A stretch of 64,000 nt of DNA from Ancylobacter mangrovi (GCF_024752355.1 NZ_JANTHZ010000002.1:496001-560000), one strand, 5' to 3'. Numbered from the stretch's first letter, positions 52,149-61,494 are shown. Notes: generated by a model not told the origin, from the letters alone. Made by a program: numbers and translations.

Positions 52149-53759
52149 ATGGCAGATCACCTTCACGAAAGCGTACGCGCCGGGCGCGGCATCGTCGCCG
52201 CTCCGCATCATCTGGCGGTCGAGGCCGGGCGCGCGGTGCTGGAGGAGGGCGGCAATGCTCTCGAGGCGACGCTCGCCGCCGCCGCCGCGATCGCCGTGGT
52301 CTACCCGCACATGACCCAGATCGGCGGCGACGGCTTCTGGCTGATCCGCGACCCGAAGGGCCGGGTCGGCTACATCGAGGCCACCGGCTATGCCGGGGCG
52401 AAGGCGACGCAGGCCTTCTACCGCGACCGCGGCCACGACGTCATTCCCCCGCGCGGGCCGCTCGCCGCGCTGACCGTGCCGGGCCAGATCGGCGGCTGGC
52501 AGCTCGCGCTCGAGACCGCCGCCGCGCTCGGCGGGCGGATGCCGATGCGCCGGCTGCTGGAAGCGGCGATCGACCACGCCCGCGCCGGCGTGCCGGTCTC
52601 GGCCTCGCAGCACCGGCTGACGCAGGAAAAGCGCGCCGAGCTCACCCCGGTGCCGGGATTCGCCGAAACCTTCCTCGACGCCGAGGGCAAGGTGCCCGAG
52701 CCCGGCGCGCGGCTTCGCTTCGAGCGGCTCGCCGACACGCTGGAGCATCTCGGCCGCGCCGGGCTCGACGATTATTACCGCGGCGATGTCGGGCGCGAGA
52801 TCGCCGCCGACCTCGAGCGCGCCGGCAGCCCGGTGACGCGCGAGGACCTCGCCGCCTACCGCGCGCTGCGGCGCGAGCCGCTGAAGCTGAAGCTCGCCAA
52901 TATGGAGCTGTGGGCCTCGCCCCCGCCGACCCAGGGGCTGGCGACGCTGATCATCCTCGGCGTGTTCGAGCGCCTCGGCGTCGCCGCGCCGGAGGGCTTC
53001 GCGCATCTGCACGGGCTGATCGAGGCCACCAAGCGCGCCTTCCTGATCCGCGACCGGGTGGTGACCGACTTCGACCACCTCACCCGCGACCCGGCCGCCT
53101 TCCTCACCCCGGCGGCGCTGGCGCGCGAGGCGGCGGCGATCGAGCCGCGCCAGGCCGCGCCCTGGCCGCATCCCACCCGGCGCGGCGACACGGTCTGGCT
53201 CGGCGCCACCGACCAGAGCGGCATCACCGTCTCCTACATCCAGTCGATCTACTGGGAATTCGGCGCCGGGCTGGTGCTGCCGGGTACCGGGATGCTGATG
53301 CAGAACCGCGGCACCTCCTTCTCGCTCGACCCGCGCGCGCGCAACCCGCTGATGCCGGGCCGGCGCCCGTTCCACACCCTCAATCCCGGCATGGCGCAGC
53401 TCGCCGACGGGCGCGTCGTCGCCTATGGCACGATGGGCGGCGAGGGTCAGCCGCAGACCAATGCGGCGGTTATGAGCCGCTACGCCATGTTCGGCGTGCC
53501 GCTGGGCGAGGCGGTGGCGCGCCCGCGCTGGGTGCTGGGCCGCACCTGGGGCTCCGACCTCGTCAATCTGCGGGTGGAAGGCGCGATCGACAGCGCGGTG
53601 GCCGAGGCGCTGGAGCGCGCCGGCCACGACGTCGAGGTGCTGCCCGAAGCCTATTCGGACATGATGGGCCATGCCGGTGCCGTGGTGCTGCATCCCGAGG
53701 GGGCGGGGGTGGAGGGCACCCACGACCCGCGCGCCGATGGCGGGGCGGCAGGGGTCTGA
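52149..53759 (+). CDS. Gamma-glutamyltransferase family Ntn hydrolase, oxamate amidohydrolase (HpxW)-like
   Basis: 536 residues, synthesised as a single chain that should cleave itself before Thr348 in GDTVWLGATDQSGITVS, the N-terminal nucleophile of the small subunit. The sequence that follows (YIQSIYWEFGAGLVLPGTGMLMQNRGTSFSL) is closer to HpxW/oxamate amidohydrolase than to classic Ggt, which has a THxS-type motif. No signal peptide is seen, unlike periplasmic Ggt. ATG 52149 is used. HpxW acts in the allantoin/oxamate branch of purine breakdown, but a gamma-glutamyl substrate cannot be excluded. It is 44 bases upstream of phnM. Confidence 0.82.
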   Translation: MADHLHESVRAGRGIVAAPHHLAVEAGRAVLEEGGNALEATLAAAAAIAVVYPHMTQIGGDGFWLIRDPKGRVGYIEATGYAGAKATQAFYRDRGHDVIPPRGPLAALTVPGQIGGWQLALETAAALGGRMPMRRLLEAAIDHARAGVPVSASQHRLTQEKRAELTPVPGFAETFLDAEGKVPEPGARLRFERLADTLEHLGRAGLDDYYRGDVGREIAADLERAGSPVTREDLAAYRALRREPLKLKLANMELWASPPPTQGLATLIILGVFERLGVAAPEGFAHLHGLIEATKRAFLIRDRVVTDFDHLTRDPAAFLTPAALAREAAAIEPRQAAPWPHPTRRGDTVWLGATDQSGITVSYIQSIYWEFGAGLVLPGTGMLMQNRGTSFSLDPRARNPLMPGRRPFHTLNPGMAQLADGRVVAYGTMGGEGQPQTNAAVMSRYAMFGVPLGEAVARPRWVLGRTWGSDLVNLRVEGAIDSAVAEALERAGHDVEVLPEAYSDMMGHAGAVVLHPEGAGVEGTHDPRADGGAAGV

Positions 53760-53803
53760 CCCGCTTCACGGAACGGTCACATCAACATGCGACAGGCGCG
53801 GCG

Positions 53804-54997
53804 ATGGAAACGATTCTGACCAATGCCCGCCTCGTCCTGACCGACCGCGTCGTCGAGGGCACGCTGGTGCACGAGGCCGGCGTGATCCGCGCGCTCGACG
53901 AGGGCCGCTCGCAGCTTCCGGCGGCGGTGGACTGCGAGGGCGCCTTCATCGCCCCCGGCCTGATCGACCTGCATACCGACGCGCTGGAAGGCCATTTCGT
54001 GCCGCGCCCGAAGGTGATCTGGCCGGATGCGCGCGCCGCCGCCCTCGCCCATGACGCGCAGATGGCGGCCTCGGGCATCACCACGGTCTACGACGCGATC
54101 TGCGCCGGCGCCTTCGACCAGGCCAAGGCCGACCGGCGCGCGCTCTACGAGGTGATGCTGGAGACGGTGCACCAGGGCGGGGCGCGCGGCATGTTCCGGG
54201 TCGAGCACCGCCTCCACCTGCGCTGCGAGCTGACCGACCCGAACCTGCCGGAGCTGGTGGAGATCGCCCATGACCGGGCGGCGGTGCACCTCGCCTCGCT
54301 GATGGACCACACGCCCGGCACGCGGCAGTGGCGCAATGTCGAGCATCTCAAGGTCTACCTCACCGGCATCGGCAAGGGCGGCGACGACATCGACCGCGAG
54401 GTGGCCTGGCGCATCGAGCGCGCGCGCGACGCGGTGGCGGGCAACCATGCGCGCATGGTCGCCGCCTTCGCGGGCTCCGGCATCGTGCTGGCGAGCCATG
54501 ACGACACCACGCCCTCCCATGTCGAGGAGGCGGTGGCGGCGGGCTGCACCATCTCCGAATTCCCGACCACCATCGACGCCGCGCGTGCGGCGCGCGGCGC
54601 GGGCCTCGCCACCATCGGCGGCGCGCCCAACGTGGTGCGCGGCGGCTCTCATTCGGGCGGGGCGTCGATGCGCGAGCTGGCGGGCGAAGGACTGCTCGAC
54701 GCCCTCGCCTCGGACTATGTGCCCGCCAGCCTGCTACAGGCGGCGCTGGCGCTGACCCGGCCGGCCGGCGCGGACGGGCAGGCGGAACCGGATGCGGCTA
54801 CTGAACCCGATGCGCCTGCCGCACTCGATCTGCCCGCCGCGCTGGCGCTGGTGAGCGCGGTGCCGGCGCGCCTCGCCGGGCTCGACGACCGCGGGCGGCT
54901 GGAGAAGGGGCTGCGGGCCGACCTCGTCGCCTTCCGCCTCGTCGACGACACCCCGCTGGTGCGCGAGGTCACGCGCGGCGGCCGGCGCGTGTTCTGA
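53804..54997 (+). CDS. phnM: PhnM: alpha-D-ribose 1-methylphosphonate 5-triphosphate diphosphatase
   Basis: Amidohydrolase-superfamily enzyme of the carbon-phosphorus lyase pathway. The 397-residue protein has APGLIDLHTDALEGHFVPRPKVIWP, the PhnM metal-binding segment, plus SLMDHTPGTRQW and the ASHDDTTPSHV and SEFPTTIDAAR blocks. A low-complexity Ala/Asp/Glu insert of about 25 residues sits near residues 325-350. ATG 53804 is used. None of phnGHIJKL or phnN is in the window, so it belongs either to a split phn locus or to another pathway. Confidence 0.9.
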   Translation: METILTNARLVLTDRVVEGTLVHEAGVIRALDEGRSQLPAAVDCEGAFIAPGLIDLHTDALEGHFVPRPKVIWPDARAAALAHDAQMAASGITTVYDAICAGAFDQAKADRRALYEVMLETVHQGGARGMFRVEHRLHLRCELTDPNLPELVEIAHDRAAVHLASLMDHTPGTRQWRNVEHLKVYLTGIGKGGDDIDREVAWRIERARDAVAGNHARMVAAFAGSGIVLASHDDTTPSHVEEAVAAGCTISEFPTTIDAARAARGAGLATIGGAPNVVRGGSHSGGASMRELAGEGLLDALASDYVPASLLQAALALTRPAGADGQAEPDAATEPDAPAALDLPAALALVSAVPARLAGLDDRGRLEKGLRADLVAFRLVDDTPLVREVTRGGRRVF

Positions 54998-55035
54998 TAC
55001 CGTGCGTGCCTCCAACCCGTGCGTGTCCTGATTCC

Positions 55036-55728
55036 ATGAACCAGCCCCGCTATGCCGTCTATTACGCCCCGCCGGCACAGAGCCCGCTCTGGCGCTTCGG
55101 CTCCAGCGTGCTCGGCTACGACGCCGAGACCGGCGAGGAGTGCGCCCTTCCGGCGCTGCGCCGCTTCGACGCCGAGCGCTGGCGCGAGATCACCAGCGAG
55201 CCGCGCCGCTACGGCTTCCACGGCACGCTGAAGGCGCCGTTCCGCCTCGCCGACGGCCGCAGCGAGGCCCAGCTCGAGGCCGCCTGCGCCCGCTTCGCCG
55301 CGGCGCGCGCGCCCTTCGCCTGCACCGGCATCCAGCTCGCCGTGCTCGGCCGGTTCCTGGCGCTCAGGACAGTGACGCCCTGCGCCGCGCTCGACCGGCT
55401 TGCCGCCGGCGCCGTGACCGCCTTCGACGATTTCCGCGCGCCGATGAGCGAGGCCGAGCGCGAGAAGCGCCTGCGCGCCCCGCTCACCCCGCGCCAGCAG
55501 GACCAGCTCGCCCGCTGGGGCTACCCCTATGTGCTGGACGATTTCCGCTTCCACATGACGCTGACCGGCGGACTGGACGAGGAGGAGCGGGGTCTCGCCG
55601 AGGCCGAGCTCGCCGCCCAGCTCGCCGGCAGCGGCGCCGACGGGCCGCTGATCGTCAGCGAGGTCGCGCTCTACAAGCAGGAGAACGGCCCGTTCCGGCT
55701 GATCGGGCGCTACGCGTTCGGGAGCTGA
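55036..55728 (+). CDS. DUF1045 family protein (2H phosphoesterase-like, phosphonate-associated)
   Basis: 230 residues. RYAVYYAPPAQSPLWRFGSSVLGYD at the N-terminus and two histidine motifs, YGFHGTLKAPF and FRFHMTLTGG, place it in DUF1045. This family is linked to the 2H phosphoesterases (two HxT/S motifs), and TIGR03223-type members are recorded as phosphonate metabolism proteins. It follows phnM by 38 bases and precedes the hexapeptide transferase by 17. The reaction is unknown. ATG 55036 is used; an in-frame ATG ten codons upstream is less likely. Confidence 0.85.
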   Translation: MNQPRYAVYYAPPAQSPLWRFGSSVLGYDAETGEECALPALRRFDAERWREITSEPRRYGFHGTLKAPFRLADGRSEAQLEAACARFAAARAPFACTGIQLAVLGRFLALRTVTPCAALDRLAAGAVTAFDDFRAPMSEAEREKRLRAPLTPRQQDQLARWGYPYVLDDFRFHMTLTGGLDEEERGLAEAELAAQLAGSGADGPLIVSEVALYKQENGPFRLIGRYAFGS

Positions 55729-55745
55729 CCGGCGGAGGACGAGGC

Positions 55746-56405
55746 ATGACGGAGCCTGAGACGACGGAGCCGGGAAGGACGGAGACGCGGAAGACCCGGC
55801 TCGGCGTCGAACCGCTGGTCGACCCGAGCGCTGAGCTGCGCCAGTGCACGCTCGGGCGCTACACCGAGATCGGCCCGCGCACGCGGCTGCTCGAGGTCGA
55901 GCTCGGCGATTATTCCTACGTGGTCAATGATTGCGACATCGCCCATGCGCGCATCGGCAAGTTCGCCTCGATCGCGGCGATGAGCCGGATCAACCCCGGC
56001 AACCACCCGATGGAACGGGCGAGCCAGGCCCATTTCACCTACCGCGCCGGCGACTATTTCGAGGACGCGCAGGACGAGCCCGGCTTCTTCGAGCGGCGGC
56101 GCGCGCAGCCGGTGACGATCGGCCACGATGTGTGGATCGGCCACGGCGCCATCGTGCTGCCCGGCCGCAGCATCGGCGACGGCGCGGTGATCGCGGCGGG
56201 CGCCGTGGTGACGAAGGACGTCGCGCCCTATGCCGTGGTGGCGGGCGTGCCGGCGCGGGTGGTGCGCCAGCGCTTCGCGCCCGGGATCGCCGCGCGCCTG
56301 CAGGCGCTCGCCTGGTGGGACTGGGACCATGCGCGCCTGCGCGCCGCGCTGGAGGATTTCCGCACGCTGGAGATCGAGGCCTTCCTCGAACGGCACGGCG
56401 GCTGA
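55746..56405 (+). CDS. Left-handed beta-helix (hexapeptide) acyltransferase, phosphonate-locus type
   Basis: 219 residues. The hexapeptide repeat I-G-x-x-x-x is visible in VTIGHDVWIGHGAIVLPGRSIGDGAVIAAGAVVTKDVAPYAVVAGVPARVVRQRF, which forms the trimeric beta-helix and CoA-binding edge. The N-terminal half has the loop region YVVNDCDIAHARIGKFASIAAMSRINPGNHP. The family includes chloramphenicol acetyltransferase-like XAT proteins; the phn_thr-fam subgroup is found in phosphonate loci, which fits its neighbours. ATG 55746 has GGAGG 7 bases upstream. Confidence 0.84.
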   Translation: MTEPETTEPGRTETRKTRLGVEPLVDPSAELRQCTLGRYTEIGPRTRLLEVELGDYSYVVNDCDIAHARIGKFASIAAMSRINPGNHPMERASQAHFTYRAGDYFEDAQDEPGFFERRRAQPVTIGHDVWIGHGAIVLPGRSIGDGAVIAAGAVVTKDVAPYAVVAGVPARVVRQRFAPGIAARLQALAWWDWDHARLRAALEDFRTLEIEAFLERHGG

Positions 56406-56543
56406 AGCGCGCGGCGTCCCACCGTCGCGGGCGGTTCGCGGCGCGGTCACGCCCGCGTGTCGGCACGGTGCCGGCGGCGTCTCGACCCTTGCGCCGGCCC
56501 GAGCCCGCCGCTACGGCTTGGGCGCGAGACCGAGGAGAGCCGC

Positions 56544-57518
56544 ATGGCGGGAACTGCGATCGAGGTGGACGAGCTGCTGGCGCGGCGGAGGCTGCGGCGC
56601 AAGCTGGTCTTCTGGCGCGTGCTCGCCCTGCTGATCCTGCTCGCCGCCGGATTCGGCGCGTTCTTCTGGCTCAGCAACGGCGCCTTCCTGCCGGGCAACG
56701 CGCCACATGTGGCGCGGGTGAAGATCGGCGGGCTGATCCGCAACGAGCGCGAGCGCACCAAGCTGCTGGAGGCGATCGGCCGTTCGGGCGCGCGGGCGGT
56801 GATCCTTTCCATCGACAGCCCCGGCGGCACGGTGGTCGGCTCGGCCGCGCTCTATGACGAGCTGCGCGCGCTGGCGAAGAAGAAGCCGGTGGTCGCGGTG
56901 GTCGAAGGCATGGCGGCCTCGGGCGCCTATATCGCGGCGATGGGCGCCGACCACATCGTCGCCCCGCGCAATGCGCTGGTGGGCTCGATCGGCGTCATCT
57001 TCCAGTTTCCCAACTTCTCCGAGCTGATGAAGACGGTCGGCGTCTCCTATGAGGAGATCAAGTCGAGCCCGCTCAAGGCGGCGCCGAACATGTTCGATCC
57101 GCCCACCGAGGAGGCGCGCGCGGCGATCCGCTCGCTGGTGGAGGACAGCTATGGCTGGTTCAAGGACCTGGTCTCGCAGCGCCGGCTGATCACCGGCGAC
57201 AAGCTGGCCGAAGCGTCGGACGGTCGGGTGTTCACCGGCCACCAGGCGCTGCCGCTGCGGCTGATCGACGAGATCGGGGACGAGGATACCGCGCGCGACT
57301 GGCTGGAGCGCGAGCGCGGCGTGCCGAAGAGCCTGCCGGTGCGCGACTGGCACACCGAGCGCGCCGGCGACGAGTTCGGCTGGCTGTCCGGTATCGCGAT
57401 CCACCTCATGTCCCTGATCGGGCTGGGAGACTTCGCTCATGCGATTATTGACCCGACGGGCGGGGTCGCGGCACAGGCGCGCCTTGACGGTCTGTTGGCC
57501 CTCTGGCACCCTCGCTGA
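56544..57518 (+). CDS. sppA: Signal peptide peptidase SppA (36-kDa type)
   Basis: Inner-membrane serine protease that degrades cleaved signal peptides. The 324-residue protein has one N-terminal membrane helix (about 25-48). The ClpP-like fold carries ILSIDSPGGTVVGSA, the nucleophile serine in EGMAASGAYIAAMGAD, and the general base lysine in KSSPLKAAPNMF, the Ser/Lys dyad of the short SppA type. GGAGAG about 9 bases upstream supports ATG 56544. ihfB follows in the same direction. Confidence 0.94.
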   Translation: MAGTAIEVDELLARRRLRRKLVFWRVLALLILLAAGFGAFFWLSNGAFLPGNAPHVARVKIGGLIRNERERTKLLEAIGRSGARAVILSIDSPGGTVVGSAALYDELRALAKKKPVVAVVEGMAASGAYIAAMGADHIVAPRNALVGSIGVIFQFPNFSELMKTVGVSYEEIKSSPLKAAPNMFDPPTEEARAAIRSLVEDSYGWFKDLVSQRRLITGDKLAEASDGRVFTGHQALPLRLIDEIGDEDTARDWLERERGVPKSLPVRDWHTERAGDEFGWLSGIAIHLMSLIGLGDFAHAIIDPTGGVAAQARLDGLLALWHPR

Positions 57519-57599
57519 GGCTAGACGGGCCAAGAGCTTCCAAAATATGATCTTTTCTGGTTTTCCGACAAGCCGGACAAAAAAAGGGGCGGGGCGTCG

Positions 57600-57893
57600 A
57601 TGATCAAGTCCGAGCTTGTTCAGCGTATTGCGGAAGCCAATCCGCATCTATACCAGCGCGATGTCGAAAACATCGTCAATGCGATACTCGACGAGATCGT
57701 CTCGGCGCTGGCGCGTGGCGACCGGGTCGAGCTGCGCGGCTTCGGCGCCTTCTCGGTGAAGGCGCGCCCGGCCCGCACCGGCCGCAACCCGCGCACCGGC
57801 GCCCATGTGGCTGTCGACGGCAAGGCGGTGCCCTATTTCAAGACGGGCAAGGAAATGCGCGAACGCCTGAACGACGGCGTCGACCTCGAATGA
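57600..57893 (+). CDS. ihfB: Integration host factor subunit beta
   Basis: 97-residue HU/IHF-fold DNA-bending protein, the partner of IhfA. The signature [22 protein letters not shown] is present at about residues 46-67, which includes the beta arm that enters the minor groove. The N-terminal [27 protein letters not shown] matches IHF beta and not HU. A GGGGCGGGG stretch just upstream is a likely ribosome site for ATG 57600. It lies between sppA and lapA, a common order in proteobacteria. Confidence 0.95.
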   Translation: MIKSELVQRIAEANPHLYQRDVENIVNAILDEIVSALARGDRVELRGFGAFSVKARPARTGRNPRTGAHVAVDGKAVPYFKTGKEMRERLNDGVDLE

Positions 57894-57957
57894 TGCAAGC
57901 GGGCGGCGCGCACGCCGTGCCGCCATCGAAACGAACCGAACTGCCGAGGAGCCCCGC

Positions 57958-58365
57958 GTGCTGCGCCGGATCGTCCTGACCCTCATCCTGGTTCCCGTCT
58001 CCGTGGCGGTGATCATGCTCGCCGTCGCCAACCGCCACGCGGTGCCGCTGATGCTCGACCCGTTCGCCGGCGCGTCCGGCATGAGCGTCGAGCTGCCGCT
58101 GTTCCTCGTGGTGTTCGCGGCGCTGATCCTCGGCGTCGTGCTGGGCGGCGTCAGCGTATGGCTGACCCAGGGCCGCTACCGCCGCGACGCCCGGCGCAAC
58201 CGGCGCGAGGCGCAGCGCGCCAATGTCGAGGCCGACGCGCTGCGCGGCGCCCTCGCCGCGCGCACCGCACCGGCCGGGACCTCTTCCGCGGCCAAGCCGG
58301 CCAGCCTGTCGCTCGCCTCCAGCCCGCAGACCCCGGCCCTCGCCGACCGCCGCAGCGCGGCCTGA
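57958..58365 (+). CDS. lapA: LapA-family (DUF1049) inner-membrane protein
   Basis: 135 residues. Two membrane helices (VLTLILVPVSVAVIMLAVAN and LPLFLVVFAALILGVVLGGVSVWL) flank the loop RHAVPLMLDP. Next come a basic helix and a disordered Ala/Ser tail. This is the LapA domain layout; LapA works with LapB in regulating lipopolysaccharide synthesis in E. coli. No lapB gene follows here. GTG 57958 is the start. It follows ihfB, a typical neighbour. Confidence 0.86.
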   Translation: MLRRIVLTLILVPVSVAVIMLAVANRHAVPLMLDPFAGASGMSVELPLFLVVFAALILGVVLGGVSVWLTQGRYRRDARRNRREAQRANVEADALRGALAARTAPAGTSSAAKPASLSLASSPQTPALADRRSAA

Positions 58366-58434
58366 GCGGGCCGCGAGACCGGCGATGACACGCCCCGCGC
58401 GGCGCTGCACGTTTTGCCCCATATGGCGGCCGCG

Positions 58435-59406
58435 ATGAGCGAGCTGCGCTTCGTGACCGCCGGCGAGATCGCCGGCCTGCTCACCTTCCCCGCCCTGATC
58501 GACGCGCTCGACGCCGCCTTCCGCCGGCGGATCGAGGTGCCGGTGCGCCACCATCACGCGATCAAGCGGCCCGAGGGCGAGGCGACGCTGCTGCTGATGC
58601 CGGCCTGGACCGCCGAGGGGACCGAGGACGACGTGCTCGGCACCAAGCTGGTCACGGTGTTTCCGGCCAATGGCGCGCGCGGGCTCGACAGCGTCACCGG
58701 CCTGTTCATCCTCAACTCGGCGGCGACCGGCTTTCCGCTGGCGGTGATGGACGGGCGCGCACTGACCCTGTGGCGCACTGCGGCGGCCTCGGCGCTGGCC
58801 GCGCGCTACCTCGCGCGCGCGGATGCGAGCCGGCTCGCGGTGATCGGCGCCGGCGCGCTGGCGCCTTATCTCGCCCGCGCCCATGCCAGCGTGCGGCCGA
58901 TCCGCTCGATCGCGGTGTGGAACCGCACCCATGAGAAGGCCGAGGCAATGGCGGCTGCGCTGCGCGCCGACGGCTTCGAGGCCGAGGCGGTGAGCGACCG
59001 GGGCGCGGCGATCGGCGGGGCGGACATCGTCGCCTCGGCGACGCTCTCGCCGCAGCCGCTGGTCGAGGGGCGCTTTCTCGTGCCCGGCCAGCATGTCGAC
59101 CTCGTCGGCGGCTTCACCCCGACCATGCGCGAGGCCGACGACGAGGCGATCACCCGCGCGCGGGTCTATGTCGACACCCGCGCCGGGGCGATGAAGGAGG
59201 CGGGCGACATCGTGATCCCGCTGGCGAGCGGCCTGCTGCGCCGCGAAGGCCCGGGCGGGGTCGAGGGCGACCTGTTCGAGCTCGCCGCCGGCACCGCGCC
59301 GGGGCGCGGCTCGGCGAGCGAGATCACCCTGTTCAAGTCGGTCGGCACCGCGATCGAGGACCTCGCCGCCGCCGAGCTGGTGTGGAAGGCGCTGAAGGCG
59401 ACCTGA
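58435..59406 (+). CDS. Ornithine cyclodeaminase / mu-crystallin family protein
   Basis: 323 residues. The NAD(P)-binding Rossmann core is at RLAVIGAGALAPYLARAH, and the family motifs are GLFILNSAATGFPLAVMDGRALTLWRTAAAS and GQHVDLVGGFTPTMREADDEA. Members include ornithine cyclodeaminase, delta1-pyrroline-2-carboxylate reductase and alanine dehydrogenases; the sequence alone does not separate these. In this window it could link to the ornithine-decarboxylase pathway only loosely. ATG 58435 is used. It converges on cysW with 99 bases between. Confidence 0.84.
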   Translation: MSELRFVTAGEIAGLLTFPALIDALDAAFRRRIEVPVRHHHAIKRPEGEATLLLMPAWTAEGTEDDVLGTKLVTVFPANGARGLDSVTGLFILNSAATGFPLAVMDGRALTLWRTAAASALAARYLARADASRLAVIGAGALAPYLARAHASVRPIRSIAVWNRTHEKAEAMAAALRADGFEAEAVSDRGAAIGGADIVASATLSPQPLVEGRFLVPGQHVDLVGGFTPTMREADDEAITRARVYVDTRAGAMKEAGDIVIPLASGLLRREGPGGVEGDLFELAAGTAPGRGSASEITLFKSVGTAIEDLAAAELVWKALKAT

Positions 59407-59505
59407 CCGCCGGTGATGCTCGCCCTCGGGGAGAGGCAGTTTCGGCAATCGTGAAGAGCCGGGACCGGCGACCTGGTCCGCCCGCCCTCGCGGGGGAGAG
59501 CGCCG

Positions 59506-60465
59506 TCAGTGGCCCGGGCGGCCGGCGGTGCGCTCGCGGGCGGCGTCGAGCCGCTCGATGATCGCCTTGGCGACCAGCGTCACCAGCGCCACGCCGGTGA
59601 GGATGGTGGCGACCGCGAAGGCGGCGACCGCGTTGTTGTCCTGGTAGAGCAGCTCGATCTGAAGCGGCAGCGTGTTGGTCTGGCCGCGGATGTTGCCGGA
59701 GACGATCGACACCGCGCCGAACTCGCCCATGACGCGCGCATTGCACAGCGCCGCGCCGTAGAGCAGGGCGAAGCGCACATTGGGCAGGGTGACGAGGCGC
59801 AGGATGCGCCAGCCGCTGGCGCCAAGCGTCACCGCCGCCTCCTCCTCCTCCGAGCCCTGCGCGATCATCAGCGGGATCAGCTCGCGCGCCACGAAGGGCG
59901 CGGTGACGAACAGGCTGGCGAGGATGATGCCCGGCACCGCGAACATGATCTTGATGTCGTGCGCCTCGAGAAACGGCCCGAGCAGACCCTGCGCGCCATA
60001 GACGAACAGGTAGGACACGCCGGCGATGATCGGCGAGATCGAGAACGGCAGCTCCACCAGCGCCACCAGCAGGTTGCGGCCGGGGAAGGCGAACTTGGCG
60101 ATGCACCACGCCGCGGCGATGCCGAAGCCGATATTGATCGGCACCACGATCAGCGCCGTGAGCACGGTCAGCCAGATCGCGTATTGCGTGTCGGACGAGG
60201 CGAAGGAGGCGGTGTAGGCGGCGATGCCCTGGCGGAACGCCTCGGCGAAGATGGCGGCGAGAGGCGCCACCAGCGCAAGCAGGGTCACCACCAGCACCAC
60301 GGCGATCATCACCCGCCGCGTCGCCGGCCCGTCGCCGACCCGGATGCGGCGCGGCGCATGGTTCGCGCCCGGCGCGCCGGAGGCGAGCGGGTCGGTGAGG
60401 AGGGGGTCGGGCAGCAGCGGGGCGGGCACTTGAGGCTGCGGTGTCGAGGTGGGTTCCGAAGCCAT
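59506..60465 (-). CDS. cysW: Sulfate ABC transporter permease CysW
   Basis: One of two membrane subunits of the sulfate/thiosulfate importer. The 319-residue protein has six membrane helices and the EAA loop EEEEAAVTLGASGWRILRLVTLP, which contacts the ATPase. The first 45 residues are a Pro-rich cytoplasmic extension. The start ATG 60465 lies 2 bases after the cysT stop, with GGGAGA inside the end of cysT, so the two are coupled. No cysA follows; the next gene is the convergent ornithine cyclodeaminase family gene. Confidence 0.93.
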   Translation of the reverse strand: MASEPTSTPQPQVPAPLLPDPLLTDPLASGAPGANHAPRRIRVGDGPATRRVMIAVVLVVTLLALVAPLAAIFAEAFRQGIAAYTASFASSDTQYAIWLTVLTALIVVPINIGFGIAAAWCIAKFAFPGRNLLVALVELPFSISPIIAGVSYLFVYGAQGLLGPFLEAHDIKIMFAVPGIILASLFVTAPFVARELIPLMIAQGSEEEEAAVTLGASGWRILRLVTLPNVRFALLYGAALCNARVMGEFGAVSIVSGNIRGQTNTLPLQIELLYQDNNAVAAFAVATILTGVALVTLVAKAIIERLDAARERTAGRPGH

Positions 60466-60467
60466 GC

Positions 60468-61325
60468 TCAGTCTCCCGTCCCGATCCGGCGCTGCTGCCA
60501 GAGCTGGATCATGTTGACGACGAACAGCATCACGAAGGCGAGGCCGAGCAGCGTCGCGGCGATGGCGGCGGCGGCCGGGTAGTCATATTCCTCGATGCGG
60601 ATGAAGGTGAGCAGCGAGACCACCTCGGTCTTCATCGGCCGGTTGCCGGCGATGAAGATGATGGCGCCGAACTCGCCCAGCGAGCGCGCGAAACCGAGCG
60701 AGGCGCCGGTGAGGAAGGCCGGGAAGATGGCCGGGAAGATCACCCGCGCGAAGATGCGCAGATCCGAGGCGCCGAGCGTGGCGGCGGCCTCCTCGACATC
60801 GGCGGCGAAATCCTCCAGCACCGGCTGCACCGTGCGCACCACGAAGGGGATGGAGGTGAAGGCCATCGCCACCGCGATGCCGATCGGCGTGTAGGCGACC
60901 TCGATGCCGAGGCCGGCCAGCGGGCCGCCGAACCAGCCGTTCTTGGCGAACAGCGCCGAGAGCGCGATGCCGGCCACCGCGGTCGGCAGGGCGAAGGGCA
61001 CGTCGACCAGCGCGTCGAGCAGGCGGCGGCCGGGAAACTCGTAGCGCACCAGCACCCAGGCCAGCGCCAGCCCGTAGACGGCATTGAACAGGGTGGCCAG
61101 TGCCGCGGTCGTCAGCGTCACCTCGAAGGCGGCGAAGGTGCGCGCGCCGGTCAGGATGGCGAGGTAGCGCGACCAGCCGATATCGGTCGCCTGCCACACC
61201 AGCGCGGCCAGCGGCAGCAGCACGATCAGGCTGAGATAGAACAGGGTGATGCCGAGCGAGAGCGCAAAGCCCGGGACGACGCGGTTCAACGTTTCGGCTC
61301 CTCTGCCCGCCCGGTTTCGCGACAT
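60468..61325 (-). CDS. cysT: Sulfate ABC transporter permease CysT (CysU)
   Basis: Second permease of the sulfate importer, 285 residues with six membrane helices. The EAA loop EEAAATLGASDLRIFARVIFP is present, together with VDVPFALPTAVAGIALSALF and SLGFARSLGEFGAIIFIAGN, which are typical of CysT. ATG 61325 has only a weak ribosome site. The promoter region (61326-61494) carries an operator half-site like the one at cysP and is shared with the divergent VOC gene. Confidence 0.93.
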   Translation of the reverse strand: MSRNRAGRGAETLNRVVPGFALSLGITLFYLSLIVLLPLAALVWQATDIGWSRYLAILTGARTFAAFEVTLTTAALATLFNAVYGLALAWVLVRYEFPGRRLLDALVDVPFALPTAVAGIALSALFAKNGWFGGPLAGLGIEVAYTPIGIAVAMAFTSIPFVVRTVQPVLEDFAADVEEAAATLGASDLRIFARVIFPAIFPAFLTGASLGFARSLGEFGAIIFIAGNRPMKTEVVSLLTFIRIEEYDYPAAAAIAATLLGLAFVMLFVVNMIQLWQQRRIGTGD

Positions 61326-61362
61326 GGCCTAAAGCCGCAGGAGCTTCGGGCATGCCGCACAC

Positions 61363-61398
61363 TCACATGAATGTCCAGTTTTATCGGGTATTCACATT
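61363..61398 (-). promoter_or_regulatory. Candidate regulator site ahead of cysT, related to the cysP palindrome
   Basis: On the minus strand GAATGTGAATA (complement of TATTCACATTC, 61389-61399) reproduces the cysP half-site AATGTGAAATA with one base missing. A second TCACAT at 61363-61368 lies on the other side, followed by ATGAATGT. The element sits 40-75 bases upstream of the cysT ATG and between the divergent cysT and VOC genes. Confidence 0.45.
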
Positions 61399-61494
61399 CA
61401 AGGCGCGGTGAAGCGGTCATCTTGCCCGTGCGCCGGTGACGGTCGACACAGGCGGACGACCCCGTGCCGCGATTCCCGCCCGAAGGAGGCTCGC

